NCBI GenBank assembly: GCA_015490105.1
Contig: WFYK01000204.1
Span: 1 to 21,447, forward strand
Source: Aquificaceae bacterium
GTDB taxonomy: Bacteria; Aquificota; Aquificia; Aquificales; Aquificaceae
Reading direction: 5' to 3'
DNA length: 21,447 nt
The translations under genes and the position numbers were made by a program. The notes under the pieces were generated by a model that did not search any database, was not told the DNA's origin, and worked only from the letters and a program-made list of their open reading frames with translations. Positions 13,049 through 19,837 of this stretch are shown here, in pieces; within the stretch, counting starts at the first letter, position 1; the number at the start of each line of letters is the position of its first letter.

Positions 13049-14303
13049 CTTTAAGTTGTAGACCTTTTACTTCTTCAACGATTACCTCTTGACCCTTTTT
13101 AAGATCCTCATCGCTGAAAGCGTTCCATATCTCTCCGTGAACGAGAACTTTACCTTTTTTATCTTTAAAGTCTTCCAAAACGGTTCCCTCCTCCCCTATC
13201 ATGCCCTCCGCACCCGTTAGTTTCCTTCTTCTTTGTGCTTTAAGACCAAGCTTTCCCGCAATGAAAGCGAAAAACAGGCTAAAGACCAAAACTGACGCTA
13301 TGGCCTCTAAAGGGAGTCTTCCGTAAGGAGATGAAGGATCTATGAGAATAAAGGATCCGAGACCTATCGATATTAATCCTCCTACAGCGAGGGCTCCGAA
13401 GGTAGGTGTAACCGTTTCCAAAAGGAGAAGGATTACCCCCAATCCGATTAGGAGCACTCCCAACCAGCTTACCGATATGACTGACAAGCCGTAAAGACCT
13501 AAAAGCAGACTTATACCACCTATTACCGCTGGGACGACCGCTCCGGGATTGTAAAGTTCAAAAAGTATCCCGTAAAAACCTATCATCAGCAAAAAGTAGG
13601 CCACCGTGGGGTTTGTTATTATTTTCAAAAAGGCTTCTTTCAAGTTTTCCTTAAGTTCTATCCTGTCAACTTTCTCTGTTTTTAGAACAACCTCAAAATT
13701 TCCCTTCTTGACTTTCCTTCCCTCTAACTTTTTGAGGAGATCTTCTACATCCTTAGCTATGAAGTCTATAACTCCCTGCTTTAGTGCTTCTTCCGAAGAG
13801 AGGGAAAGACTTTCCGAAACCATTTTTTCTACTACTTTCACGTTTCTCCCTTTTTGCTGAGCTATGCTTCTTACAAAAGCGAGCATATCTTGAAGAGCTT
13901 TTTCCATAGCAACATCCTTTTCTTTTTTAGTTTGTTCTTGACCGAGTCTTACCGGATGGGCAGCACCGATGTTCGTCCCCGGTGCCATAACCGCTATATC
14001 CGCGGATATGGTTATTACCGCTCCCGCGGAAGCAGCCCTGCTACCGGGAGGGTATACGAAAACAACTACCGGTATAGGGGATGAGTTGAAAGACTGAACT
14101 ATTCTTCTCGTAGATTCTAAAAGACCTCCAGGTGTGTCAAGTTTCAGTATGTAGACGTTGGCTCGAAGATCGAGAGCTTCTTTAAGGGTTCTATCTATAA
14201 AGTCCGCGGTAACCGGTGTTATGGGGCCCTTCCATTCGGTTATAACAACCTTTGGATAAACTAACCCGATCAAAGCCAAGATCAGGGCTAAGATCTGGAT
14301 CAT
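13023..14303 (-). CDS. NfeD-family membrane-bound serine protease (ClpP-like)
   Basis: Membrane protease of the long NfeD (1510-type) class, 426 aa, thought to act in membrane quality control, often with a slipin/stomatin. A signal peptide (about 1-17) is followed by a ClpP/SppA-like domain (about 18-220). It carries LKLDTPGG (53-60), the nucleophile serine S92 in RAASAGAV, MAPGTNIGAAHP (106-117), and a lysine around K135 in AMEKALQDM that aligns with the catalytic Lys of the archaeal 1510-N enzyme. Four to five membrane helices follow at about 240-350. A C-terminal OB-fold NfeD domain is at about 365-420 (GMIGEEGTVLEDF, KVLVHGEIW). The usual slipin partner gene is absent; an 87-aa gene lies upstream with an ATGA overlap instead. 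Confidence 0.92.
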   Translation of the reverse strand: MIQILALILALIGLVYPKVVITEWKGPITPVTADFIDRTLKEALDLRANVYILKLDTPGGLLESTRRIVQSFNSSPIPVVVFVYPPGSRAASAGAVITISADIAVMAPGTNIGAAHPVRLGQEQTKKEKDVAMEKALQDMLAFVRSIAQQKGRNVKVVEKMVSESLSLSSEEALKQGVIDFIAKDVEDLLKKLEGRKVKKGNFEVVLKTEKVDRIELKENLKEAFLKIITNPTVAYFLLMIGFYGILFELYNPGAVVPAVIGGISLLLGLYGLSVISVSWLGVLLIGLGVILLLLETVTPTFGALAVGGLISIGLGSFILIDPSSPYGRLPLEAIASVLVFSLFFAFIAGKLGLKAQRRRKLTGAEGMIGEEGTVLEDFKDKKGKVLVHGEIWNAFSDEDLKKGQEVIVEEVKGLQLKVKRKSSSS

Positions 14304-14563
14304 TCTACCTTTATCCTCTTGGCTCCCTTTTTATTCTTTTTGTCGTTTTCTACCTTTGTCCTCTCTTCGAGTAAACTTACCTGATAGTCTACGAGAGCTT
14401 TTAGTATCTTTAAAGCGGAGAGCTGGATTTGATAAACGTTGCGGGTAATCTCCTCCCTAACTTCCTTGGGAGGTATCAAGATCTCAAGTCCTTTAAATAA
14501 ACTCTTTTTGATCTCCTCTACCTGATCCTCCAAACTCTGAACCCTTTCCTCTTTATCCGCCAT
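14300..14563 (-). CDS. Unrecognised 87-aa helical protein upstream of nfeD
   Basis: I do not recognise a family. The 87-aa sequence begins MADKEERVQSLEDQVEEIKK, a coiled-coil-like stretch. A proline break (IPPKEV) and a second amphipathic helix (about 38-68) follow, and the protein ends in a Lys-rich tail (KNDKK-like, residues 70-87). It has no membrane segment or signal peptide and no cysteine. An upstream in-frame ATG at 14602 would add 13 residues but overlap the divergent transporter gene, so ATG 14563 is chosen. The stop overlaps the nfeD start as ATGA, so the two are translationally coupled and probably act together. No Shine-Dalgarno is visible. The gene looks real from its codon pattern, coupling and tidy position. 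Confidence 0.75.
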   Translation of the reverse strand: MADKEERVQSLEDQVEEIKKSLFKGLEILIPPKEVREEITRNVYQIQLSALKILKALVDYQVSLLEERTKVENDKKNKKGAKRIKVE

Positions 14564-14587
14564 ACTATCATATAAAATAGCTCTTTC
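14564..14587. promoter_or_regulatory. 24-bp divergent gap (87-aa gene / CDF transporter) with -10-like boxes
   Basis: TATAAAAT at 14571-14578 points at the transporter ATG (14588), with about 5 nt of leader and no Shine-Dalgarno. On the minus strand TATTTT/TATGAT lie within 15 nt of the ATG at 14563. It is the same arrangement as the comF/flhB gap. No -35 is evident. Confidence 0.45.
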
Positions 14588-15760
14588 ATGCAAAAACACC
14601 ATTGGGCACTGATATCCCTCGGGGTAAATCTAACGCAAACCTCCCTGAAGTTCATAGCGGGTATGCTCACGGGAAGCTTATCACTTATAGGTGAGGCTTT
14701 TCACTCTCTTTCTGATTCGCTCGCCTCGGTAATAGCCTTTCTCTCCACTTATGTATCTCAAAAGAAGCATCCGAGGTTTCCCTACGGTCTTTACAAAGTT
14801 GAAAATTTGGGTTCTCTGGCCATAGGGGTGTTTCTAATTATGACCGCTTACGAGATAGCTCACAGGGCTTTAACCTCTCAGGTAACTTTAAACGAGGAGT
14901 TCTTACCTTTGGGTATAGGGGTAGTCGTTCTGTCAGGGTTATCTTCCCTTACCCTATCTATTTTGGAACGCAGGGCCGGAAAAAGGCTGAACTCTCCCAC
15001 ACTCGTTGCGGATTCATACCACACGCTTACTGATACTTTGGGTTCTGCGGTGGTGCTCGCGAGCTTGATCTCCGCGTATGCAGGTTATAACCTGGACAGA
15101 TACTTTGCTCTGATGGTCAGTGCTTTGATACTTTATACCGCCTTTTCTATGATAAGGGAGCAGATAGCGGTGATCTTAGACGTTTCCGTAGACAAGGAGA
15201 CTTTGGACAAAATAAAGGAGTTAATACTATCCTTCCCTGAGGTAGATCGGGTAGACAGACTCCTTGTTAGAAGCGCGGGGGGAAAGATGTTTGTAGATGC
15301 GGTTATAAGCCTTAAGGCGGGAAATCTCGTAAGGGGCCATCTAATAGCGGACGAGATAGAAAAGAGGATCTACGAAACCTTCGAACAGGTAGAGATGGTC
15401 TTTATACATTATGAGCCTGCTTCAAAAGACAAGATAAGGGTAGGTGTGCTCACGGACGATGCGGGAAGGGTTTGCTCAAGATTTGCCAGTGCAAAATACC
15501 TTTACATATTCTCCGAAGGGGAGGGGGAACCTAAAAAGGTTTCTCTATCGGGAGGTGATGAAGCTGTAGCTAAAACGCTTGTGAGAGAAGGTGTAGACAT
15601 AGTGGTTTGCGGACATCATCCGGAAGATTCCTTGGCCAAATGGATACTTCACAGGAATGGAATTTTTGTGTGGGAAACAGAAAAGGAAAATATCTACGAA
15701 GCCCTTTCCGAGATATCGCGTATAAAGGAATTAGAGGCCCCGAAGGGCCCCGAAAATTAG
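14588..15760 (+). CDS. CDF metal exporter fused to a NifX/FeMo-co-type domain
   Basis: Cation diffusion facilitator that exports divalent metal (typically Zn2+, Cd2+, Co2+ or Fe2+) by proton antiport across the inner membrane. Of 390 aa, residues 1-200 form six membrane helices. The two metal-site pairs are H39/D43 (HSLSD, helix 2) and H145/D149 (HTLTD, helix 5), an HD-HD set usual for zinc-type carriers. Residues 200-277 are the CDF cytoplasmic domain (FVDAVISLKAG...VFIHYEP). Residues 282-375 form an extra domain resembling the dinitrogenase iron-molybdenum cofactor/NifX family (IRVGVLTDDAGRVCSRFASA...GVDIVVCGHHPEDSLAKWIL). Candidate metal ligands in it are C296, C341, H343 and H344. It probably senses or buffers metal in the cytosol; this is inference. 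The start lacks a Shine-Dalgarno. The last four bases overlap the convergent peroxidase gene. Confidence 0.92.
   Translation: MQKHHWALISLGVNLTQTSLKFIAGMLTGSLSLIGEAFHSLSDSLASVIAFLSTYVSQKKHPRFPYGLYKVENLGSLAIGVFLIMTAYEIAHRALTSQVTLNEEFLPLGIGVVVLSGLSSLTLSILERRAGKRLNSPTLVADSYHTLTDTLGSAVVLASLISAYAGYNLDRYFALMVSALILYTAFSMIREQIAVILDVSVDKETLDKIKELILSFPEVDRVDRLLVRSAGGKMFVDAVISLKAGNLVRGHLIADEIEKRIYETFEQVEMVFIHYEPASKDKIRVGVLTDDAGRVCSRFASAKYLYIFSEGEGEPKKVSLSGGDEAVAKTLVREGVDIVVCGHHPEDSLAKWILHRNGIFVWETEKENIYEALSEISRIKELEAPKGPEN
15736..15749. other. GC-rich hairpin at the CDF/peroxidase convergent ends
   Basis: GGCCC (15736-15740) pairs with GGGCC (15745-15749) around CGAA. On the minus strand the same hairpin has a UUCG loop, an exceptionally stable tetraloop. 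It lies 8 nt beyond the peroxidase stop and within the last codons of the transporter. No U-tract follows on either strand, so termination is possible but unproven. Confidence 0.35.
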
Positions 15761-16833
15761 CGCTGAGGTTTAGGAGTTTTTGGAGAGGAGGGTGGAAGGA
15801 CCGGAACTTCTAAAGCGTGCTTAGGTATCTCTCCGTCGAGAGCTTTTAGGAAGGCTACGATCTTGTCCACCTCATCATCGGAAAGATCCCTTCCGAGCTG
15901 AACTTTAGCCATTATCTTGACCGCATCCTCTAAGCTCCATACGGAACCGTCGTGGAAGTAGGGGTAGGTTCTGGAGATGTTTCTCAGAGAGGGAACCTTA
16001 AAGACGTAGAGATCTTCTTCCTTGTGTGTTACCGCAAATCTTCCCACGTCCATGGGCATTGTAGGTTTGTCAAAGGTTACGTAATCTCTGGTTGCGTTCC
16101 AGTAAGCCTCCACTATACCGAAGCGCTGGAACATGGTTCCGCCCAAAGCGGGCCCGTTATGACAGCTTGCACAGCCTATCTGTATAAAGAGCTTTAGACC
16201 CTCCTTTTCCTTCTTAGTTAGTGCGTCAGTGTTACCTTTCAAAAACTCATCAAACCTAGAAGGTGTGGTCAGAGTTCTTTCAAAAGCAGCTATAGCTTTA
16301 GCTACGTTATCGTAGGTTATGGGATCCTTTTCGTTGGGGAAGGCTTTTTTGAACATCTCAACGTAGCCGGGGATTGACTTTAATCTCTTTACCACCTCTT
16401 CGGGAGAGTCCATAGCCATCTCTATAGGGTTAAGTATGGGACCCTTGGCTTGCTCCTCTACGTCCTTAGCCCTTCCGTCCCAAAACTGAGCTACGTGAAG
16501 CGCCGCGTTCAGGGTTGTGGGTGCGTTCCTAGGACCTATCTGCCACCTGTGACCTACGGAAGTAGGAAGGTTATCCACTCCGTAAGTTGCCAAGTTGTGG
16601 CAAGTGTTACAACTTATGAGTCCGCTCTTAGAGAGCCTCGGATCGTAGTAAAGCATTTTTCCGAGTTCAACCTTAGCTGGGGTGACGGGGTTCTTAGGGT
16701 TGTCTACTACCTTCGGTAGAGGCTTGAAGTATTTTCTTGCCTCTTCCAAGAGCTTAGCATCTTCAGACTTTCCCGCACCCAAGAGAAGGGAAGTCCCCAC
16801 CAGTAGTGCTCCTACGGCCAGCGCCTTCTTCAT
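15757..16833 (-). CDS. Di-heme cytochrome c peroxidase (CcpA/MauG family)
   Basis: Periplasmic enzyme that reduces hydrogen peroxide to water with electrons from cytochrome c. The precursor is 358 aa with a signal peptide (MKKALAVGALLVGTSLLLGAG, about 1-21). Two heme-binding CxxCH motifs are present: C75-x-x-C78-H79 (CNTCHN, low-potential heme) and C221-x-x-C224-H225 (CASCHNG, high-potential heme). Family landmarks are GHRWQIGPRNAPTTLNA, FWDGRAKDVEEQAKGPI, NPIEM, DVGRFAVT and VPSLRNISRTYPYFHDGS. The Pro-rich tail is short. Translation has a fine GAGGAGGT Shine-Dalgarno, and transcription probably starts at its own promoter (16886-16914). Protection of a microaerophile's respiratory chain is the likely role. 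MauG-type maturation enzymes are the main alternative, less likely without a partner substrate gene. Confidence 0.95.
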   Translation of the reverse strand: MKKALAVGALLVGTSLLLGAGKSEDAKLLEEARKYFKPLPKVVDNPKNPVTPAKVELGKMLYYDPRLSKSGLISCNTCHNLATYGVDNLPTSVGHRWQIGPRNAPTTLNAALHVAQFWDGRAKDVEEQAKGPILNPIEMAMDSPEEVVKRLKSIPGYVEMFKKAFPNEKDPITYDNVAKAIAAFERTLTTPSRFDEFLKGNTDALTKKEKEGLKLFIQIGCASCHNGPALGGTMFQRFGIVEAYWNATRDYVTFDKPTMPMDVGRFAVTHKEEDLYVFKVPSLRNISRTYPYFHDGSVWSLEDAVKIMAKVQLGRDLSDDEVDKIVAFLKALDGEIPKHALEVPVLPPSSPKTPKPQR

Positions 16834-16885
16834 TTTTTCTACCTCCTCTACATTTTCTGACTATCGTTTCTATTACCTATATAGC

Positions 16886-16914
16886 ATTATATATTAACTG
16901 CGAACCAATTGCAA
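16886..16914 (-). promoter_or_regulatory. Near-consensus sigma-70-type promoter of the cytochrome c peroxidase gene
   Basis: Reading the minus strand, TTGCAA (16914-16909) is followed after exactly 17 bp by a perfect TATAAT (16891-16886). Transcription would start near 16879, giving a leader of about 45 nt with a GAGGAGGT Shine-Dalgarno. The -35 box begins immediately after the stop codon (16915-16917) of the upstream transglutaminase gene. It is the best promoter match in the window. Confidence 0.75.
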
Positions 16915-18807
16915 CTAAATCTTTCTCAAAAGACGGAAGGCTTCTTCTATCTCTACCTTTCCTGCTCCCATCTTGGAAAATTTAGCTTTTTGGTAAACAC
17001 GGACTATAAACAAGACCTCTCGTTCGCAGGGTGTTCCCTTCACTACCTTCAGGAGGTCTTCCGGTAGCAGGTAGTCATTATTTATTACCCCCTTTACCCT
17101 GAGACGCTTGAGAAGCCTTCTGTAGAGATTTTCCGGGGTTTTTCGTATTTCTTTTAGGTAGTAGCGCAGGGCGATCCAAAAGCCAGCAAGTAAAAGTAGG
17201 GTTCCTAATACCTTAGCTCCGGTCTCTTTTAAAACTTCCCAATCGATCGATCGGAGAGCTTTTACAAATCCTTTCGCTAAGGAAACTTGCTTTTTCGCGG
17301 AAAAATCTACCACATTTTCATACCAAAAGTAGACCACCGAGTCTCTGATAAGGTCCCATTTGGATATTTCAAACACCTGAGGAGATACGTAAGGAGGCGT
17401 AGTGTCTACCCTGACCCAGGAACCGTTTACGTATGCTTCGGTCCAAACGTGAGCCATAGAATTGGTAACTATGTAGTAATCCCCGTATTCGTTTTTTATG
17501 TAGCCTTTGTATCCCCCCACCATGCGGGCGGGAACGCCCATAGCCCTTAGGATCAGAACCGTCGCTGAAGCGAAGTATTCACAGTTTCCCCGTTTTTTTC
17601 TGAAAAGAAAGTCCTCCAGCGGATGGCCTTCTACTTTTTCTAATCTAAGCGTGTAGGAGAATCCCTCCCTTTTGAAAAACTCCTCAACCGCTTTTATTTT
17701 TTCTTCAGGATCTTTAATCCCCTTAGATAGGACCTTTGCAAGGTTGATAATACTTTCGGGCAGATCTTCGGGCAGTTGCGTATATACAGGGTCTGGCGGA
17801 TCGGTGGGAGGATCGGGTGTAGAAACAGCCCAAAAGCGTATGGGCTTAGAAAGGTTTGAAGACAGTTCAAACACACCACCTTTGACGCGTTTTAGCTTAG
17901 CCTTGGTGCCTTCTATCTTCTGTATGTTTAAGGGATAATCGAGGGTAGGGATTTGCTTGCCGAAGGTAGGTTCCAAGATAACCCTGTAGTGCCAAACCTT
18001 ACCACTTTTTTTTCTTTTAACCCTTTCAGGATCATCCACCGTTTTTATCCACAGGTTGTTAGAGAGCGTGTCAAAGACAGTGACCCTCCAATAGGGATCC
18101 GGAGGGACTTCGCCGTATACACGCATTACTACCGTGTTGTCCAGTTGTATCTCCCCCACTTTCCCTATTTCCACGTGATCCGAGATACCGCTCACCAGCG
18201 TGGGTTTGTTTTTTCTGAGAAAGGAATCAAATAGAGGGGTTTGAGGTCTTGGCAAGATCACGAAGAAAGGTATGGAAAGAAGGCATATGCCCACAATGAA
18301 GAGGGAGGCTGTTTTTAGGTAATCTTTTAGAAACTCCTTAGATACAGCTTTATCTCCCAAGTTAGCGTAAGCGTTTATTATCATAAACGTAAGAGTTCCT
18401 AAAACCAGCTCGTAGAGGAACAGTGCCAAAAAGGAAAGATCAAACCTGAAGGTCGTTGCAACCGCAACCGCAAAAAGACTCAAAAGCAGTATCTGATAGA
18501 GGTCTCTGACCTGCTTTTTTTCGAGAGCTTTTATAACTATAAGGGTGCAAAGCAGGTTTCCGAAAGGCTCCAACAGGTTATCAAAGCTAAGATCTAATAG
18601 AAATAGGACGCCCAAAAGAAACCCAGCTATGGTCAGGTATAGCCTCGGTATGTATACCTTTAGCTTCAGATCGTTAAACAGAGCAAAAACGAGTAAAAGT
18701 AGGGAAACTACATAAACGAGAAAGTTGGCAATTTCCAGAAGGGAAGCTAAGCCACCTACCGCGGAAAGGTAAACGAGAATAAGGCTGAGTTTATAAAGAG
18801 AAATCAT
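16915..18807 (-). CDS. TgpA-type membrane transglutaminase-like protein
   Basis: 630-aa inner-membrane protein with the DUF3488-transglutaminase-DUF4129 layout of TgpA. About six N-terminal membrane helices (1-190) are followed by a periplasmic region. The transglutaminase-like papain-fold domain (about 350-480) comes next, then one membrane helix (about 540-560) and a cytoplasmic tail. The catalytic triad is visible: C409 in KRGNCEYFASA, H453 in SMAHVWTEAYV and D468 in VRVDTTPPY. Such proteins may crosslink or cleave cell-envelope proteins; the Pseudomonas TgpA is essential, but substrates are unknown. Many family members sit with a MoxR ATPase and DUF58 protein, neither of which is here. 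Instead it follows a 68-aa gene (1-base TGATG overlap) and an unrecognised Cys protein, suggesting coexpression. Confidence 0.9.
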   Translation of the reverse strand: MISLYKLSLILVYLSAVGGLASLLEIANFLVYVVSLLLLVFALFNDLKLKVYIPRLYLTIAGFLLGVLFLLDLSFDNLLEPFGNLLCTLIVIKALEKKQVRDLYQILLLSLFAVAVATTFRFDLSFLALFLYELVLGTLTFMIINAYANLGDKAVSKEFLKDYLKTASLFIVGICLLSIPFFVILPRPQTPLFDSFLRKNKPTLVSGISDHVEIGKVGEIQLDNTVVMRVYGEVPPDPYWRVTVFDTLSNNLWIKTVDDPERVKRKKSGKVWHYRVILEPTFGKQIPTLDYPLNIQKIEGTKAKLKRVKGGVFELSSNLSKPIRFWAVSTPDPPTDPPDPVYTQLPEDLPESIINLAKVLSKGIKDPEEKIKAVEEFFKREGFSYTLRLEKVEGHPLEDFLFRKKRGNCEYFASATVLILRAMGVPARMVGGYKGYIKNEYGDYYIVTNSMAHVWTEAYVNGSWVRVDTTPPYVSPQVFEISKWDLIRDSVVYFWYENVVDFSAKKQVSLAKGFVKALRSIDWEVLKETGAKVLGTLLLLAGFWIALRYYLKEIRKTPENLYRRLLKRLRVKGVINNDYLLPEDLLKVVKGTPCEREVLFIVRVYQKAKFSKMGAGKVEIEEAFRLLRKI

Positions 18808-19013
18808 CAGTTATGGGGCATACTCTTTCGCTCCAACTCCTTTACCCTCTTCATAGCTTGATCGAATTTGTAAAGTGCCCCTGCAACATCTTTGAGATGC
18901 CTCGCTGCGGTAAGGTAAGCCTCCTTCAGCTCGGGATCGGAGGATTTTTCTGCCTTCTCAAGGAGATTTCTGTGAAAGAGAAGTAAGCCGTTTCTGAGCT
19001 CATTAAAGTCCAT
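18807..19013 (-). CDS. Unrecognised 68-aa helical protein
   Basis: I do not recognise a family. The 68 residues are almost entirely amphipathic helix: an N-terminal segment (MDFNELRNGLLLFHRNLLEK), an acidic turn (SSDPEL), and two further helical stretches ending in KRVKELERKSMPHN. There is no membrane segment, signal or cysteine. The ATG at 19011-19013 has an excellent GGGAGGAAGG Shine-Dalgarno, which makes the gene credible despite its size. Its first 88 bases overlap the end of the upstream gene in another frame, and its TGA shares one base with the transglutaminase start. It is possibly a small partner of either neighbour; that is inference. Confidence 0.75.
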   Translation of the reverse strand: MDFNELRNGLLLFHRNLLEKAEKSSDPELKEAYLTAARHLKDVAGALYKFDQAMKRVKELERKSMPHN

Positions 19014-19822
19014 CGCCTTCCTCCCAAACCTTTGATCTTCTCAACGAGTTTAGAAAGTAGCCTCTTGAATAACCCCTGTCCATGATCTGGACCGCTTACG
19101 CTCTTTATCTTTATCTTAAAGGGCACTTTACCCTTCCTAATTTCTTTCAGAAGCAAGTTTATCTCTTCCCTGAGTGCTTCCAAATTTACGCTGTAGAAGT
19201 TATCGGGAAGACCGTAAAGGCTCTCAAGGGCCTGCACGATGTCCTTCGTATCTCCGTAACCGCTGTAGAAGTTAGATAGCTTTTCCAGAGCGGAGAAGAA
19301 GGCTTCCTCTTCCTTAAATCTCAAGGACTGGTTTTTACAAAAGTGTGCACACTCTTGGAAAAGTTCCTCGTTGAAGATAAGAGATGCGGTAAAAACGCTC
19401 TCCGCGGGCGTATTTCTTCGGGAGCATCCTGAAACTTTGCTCAGGACGGACCAGTATTTTAGAAGCGTAGAGTAAACGTCGTAAAAGATCTCCCTGTATT
19501 CGGGGAGGAAAGAAATCCTGTAGGCTTCCGGGTCTTGAACGCTGAGGATATCCTTGCCTACGATCACCTCATCGGAGGGACCTATTAGCATAAACATATC
19601 AAGTTCGAGGAGGATGTCTTGCCAGCGGTATCTCTTTGAAGAAAAGGTTTTCCCTGCGCAAGAAAGGAGCTTTGGGAGTTTAACTTCGAAGCCTCCTTCT
19701 CTTCTTACTATCTGACAGTAGCAGATAGGGTATAAAAGAACTTCCTTCTTTGAAGTGTCGTCTAATATCTCAAGAAATAGACTCTCGAACCTCCCTATAT
19801 CACTCCACAGATCCTTCAGCAT
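18926..19822 (-). CDS. Unrecognised six-cysteine cytosolic protein
   Basis: I do not recognise a family for this 298-aa protein. It has no signal peptide or long hydrophobic segment. It has six cysteines (C34, C36, C55, C133, C158, C162), including C-x-C (YPICYCQ) and C-x3-C (QECAHFCKN), which could hold a metal or Fe-S centre. The middle is mixed alpha/beta and the C-terminal part (165-265) is helical and charged. Residues 270-298 are encoded in the 88 bases that overlap the 68-aa gene; their composition (WTLMSSETAYFSFTE...) is unlike the rest and may be an out-of-frame extension after loss of an earlier stop. It starts 15 bp after the rlmD-like gene with no Shine-Dalgarno, and is followed by the transglutaminase module. 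Confidence 0.85.
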   Translation of the reverse strand: MLKDLWSDIGRFESLFLEILDDTSKKEVLLYPICYCQIVRREGGFEVKLPKLLSCAGKTFSSKRYRWQDILLELDMFMLIGPSDEVIVGKDILSVQDPEAYRISFLPEYREIFYDVYSTLLKYWSVLSKVSGCSRRNTPAESVFTASLIFNEELFQECAHFCKNQSLRFKEEEAFFSALEKLSNFYSGYGDTKDIVQALESLYGLPDNFYSVNLEALREEINLLLKEIRKGKVPFKIKIKSVSGPDHGQGLFKRLLSKLVEKIKGLGGRRWTLMSSETAYFSFTEISLRRQKNPPIPS

Positions 19823-19837
19823 AAAGAATAATTTAAC

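Noticed and set aside
14564..14602. Longer 100-aa form of the small gene upstream of nfeD
   Set aside because: It would overlap the transporter start; the extra 13 residues read through the AT-rich promoter-like gap.
16848..16853. ATG-TAG start-stop pair in the peroxidase leader (minus strand)
   Set aside because: No Shine-Dalgarno before it and such six-base pairs are common by chance; not evidence of a regulatory uORF.
18940..18965. Programmed frameshift at an A5 run joining the Cys protein to the 68-aa protein
   Set aside because: The run does not form a good slippery heptamer in the upstream frame, and the 68-aa gene has its own strong Shine-Dalgarno.
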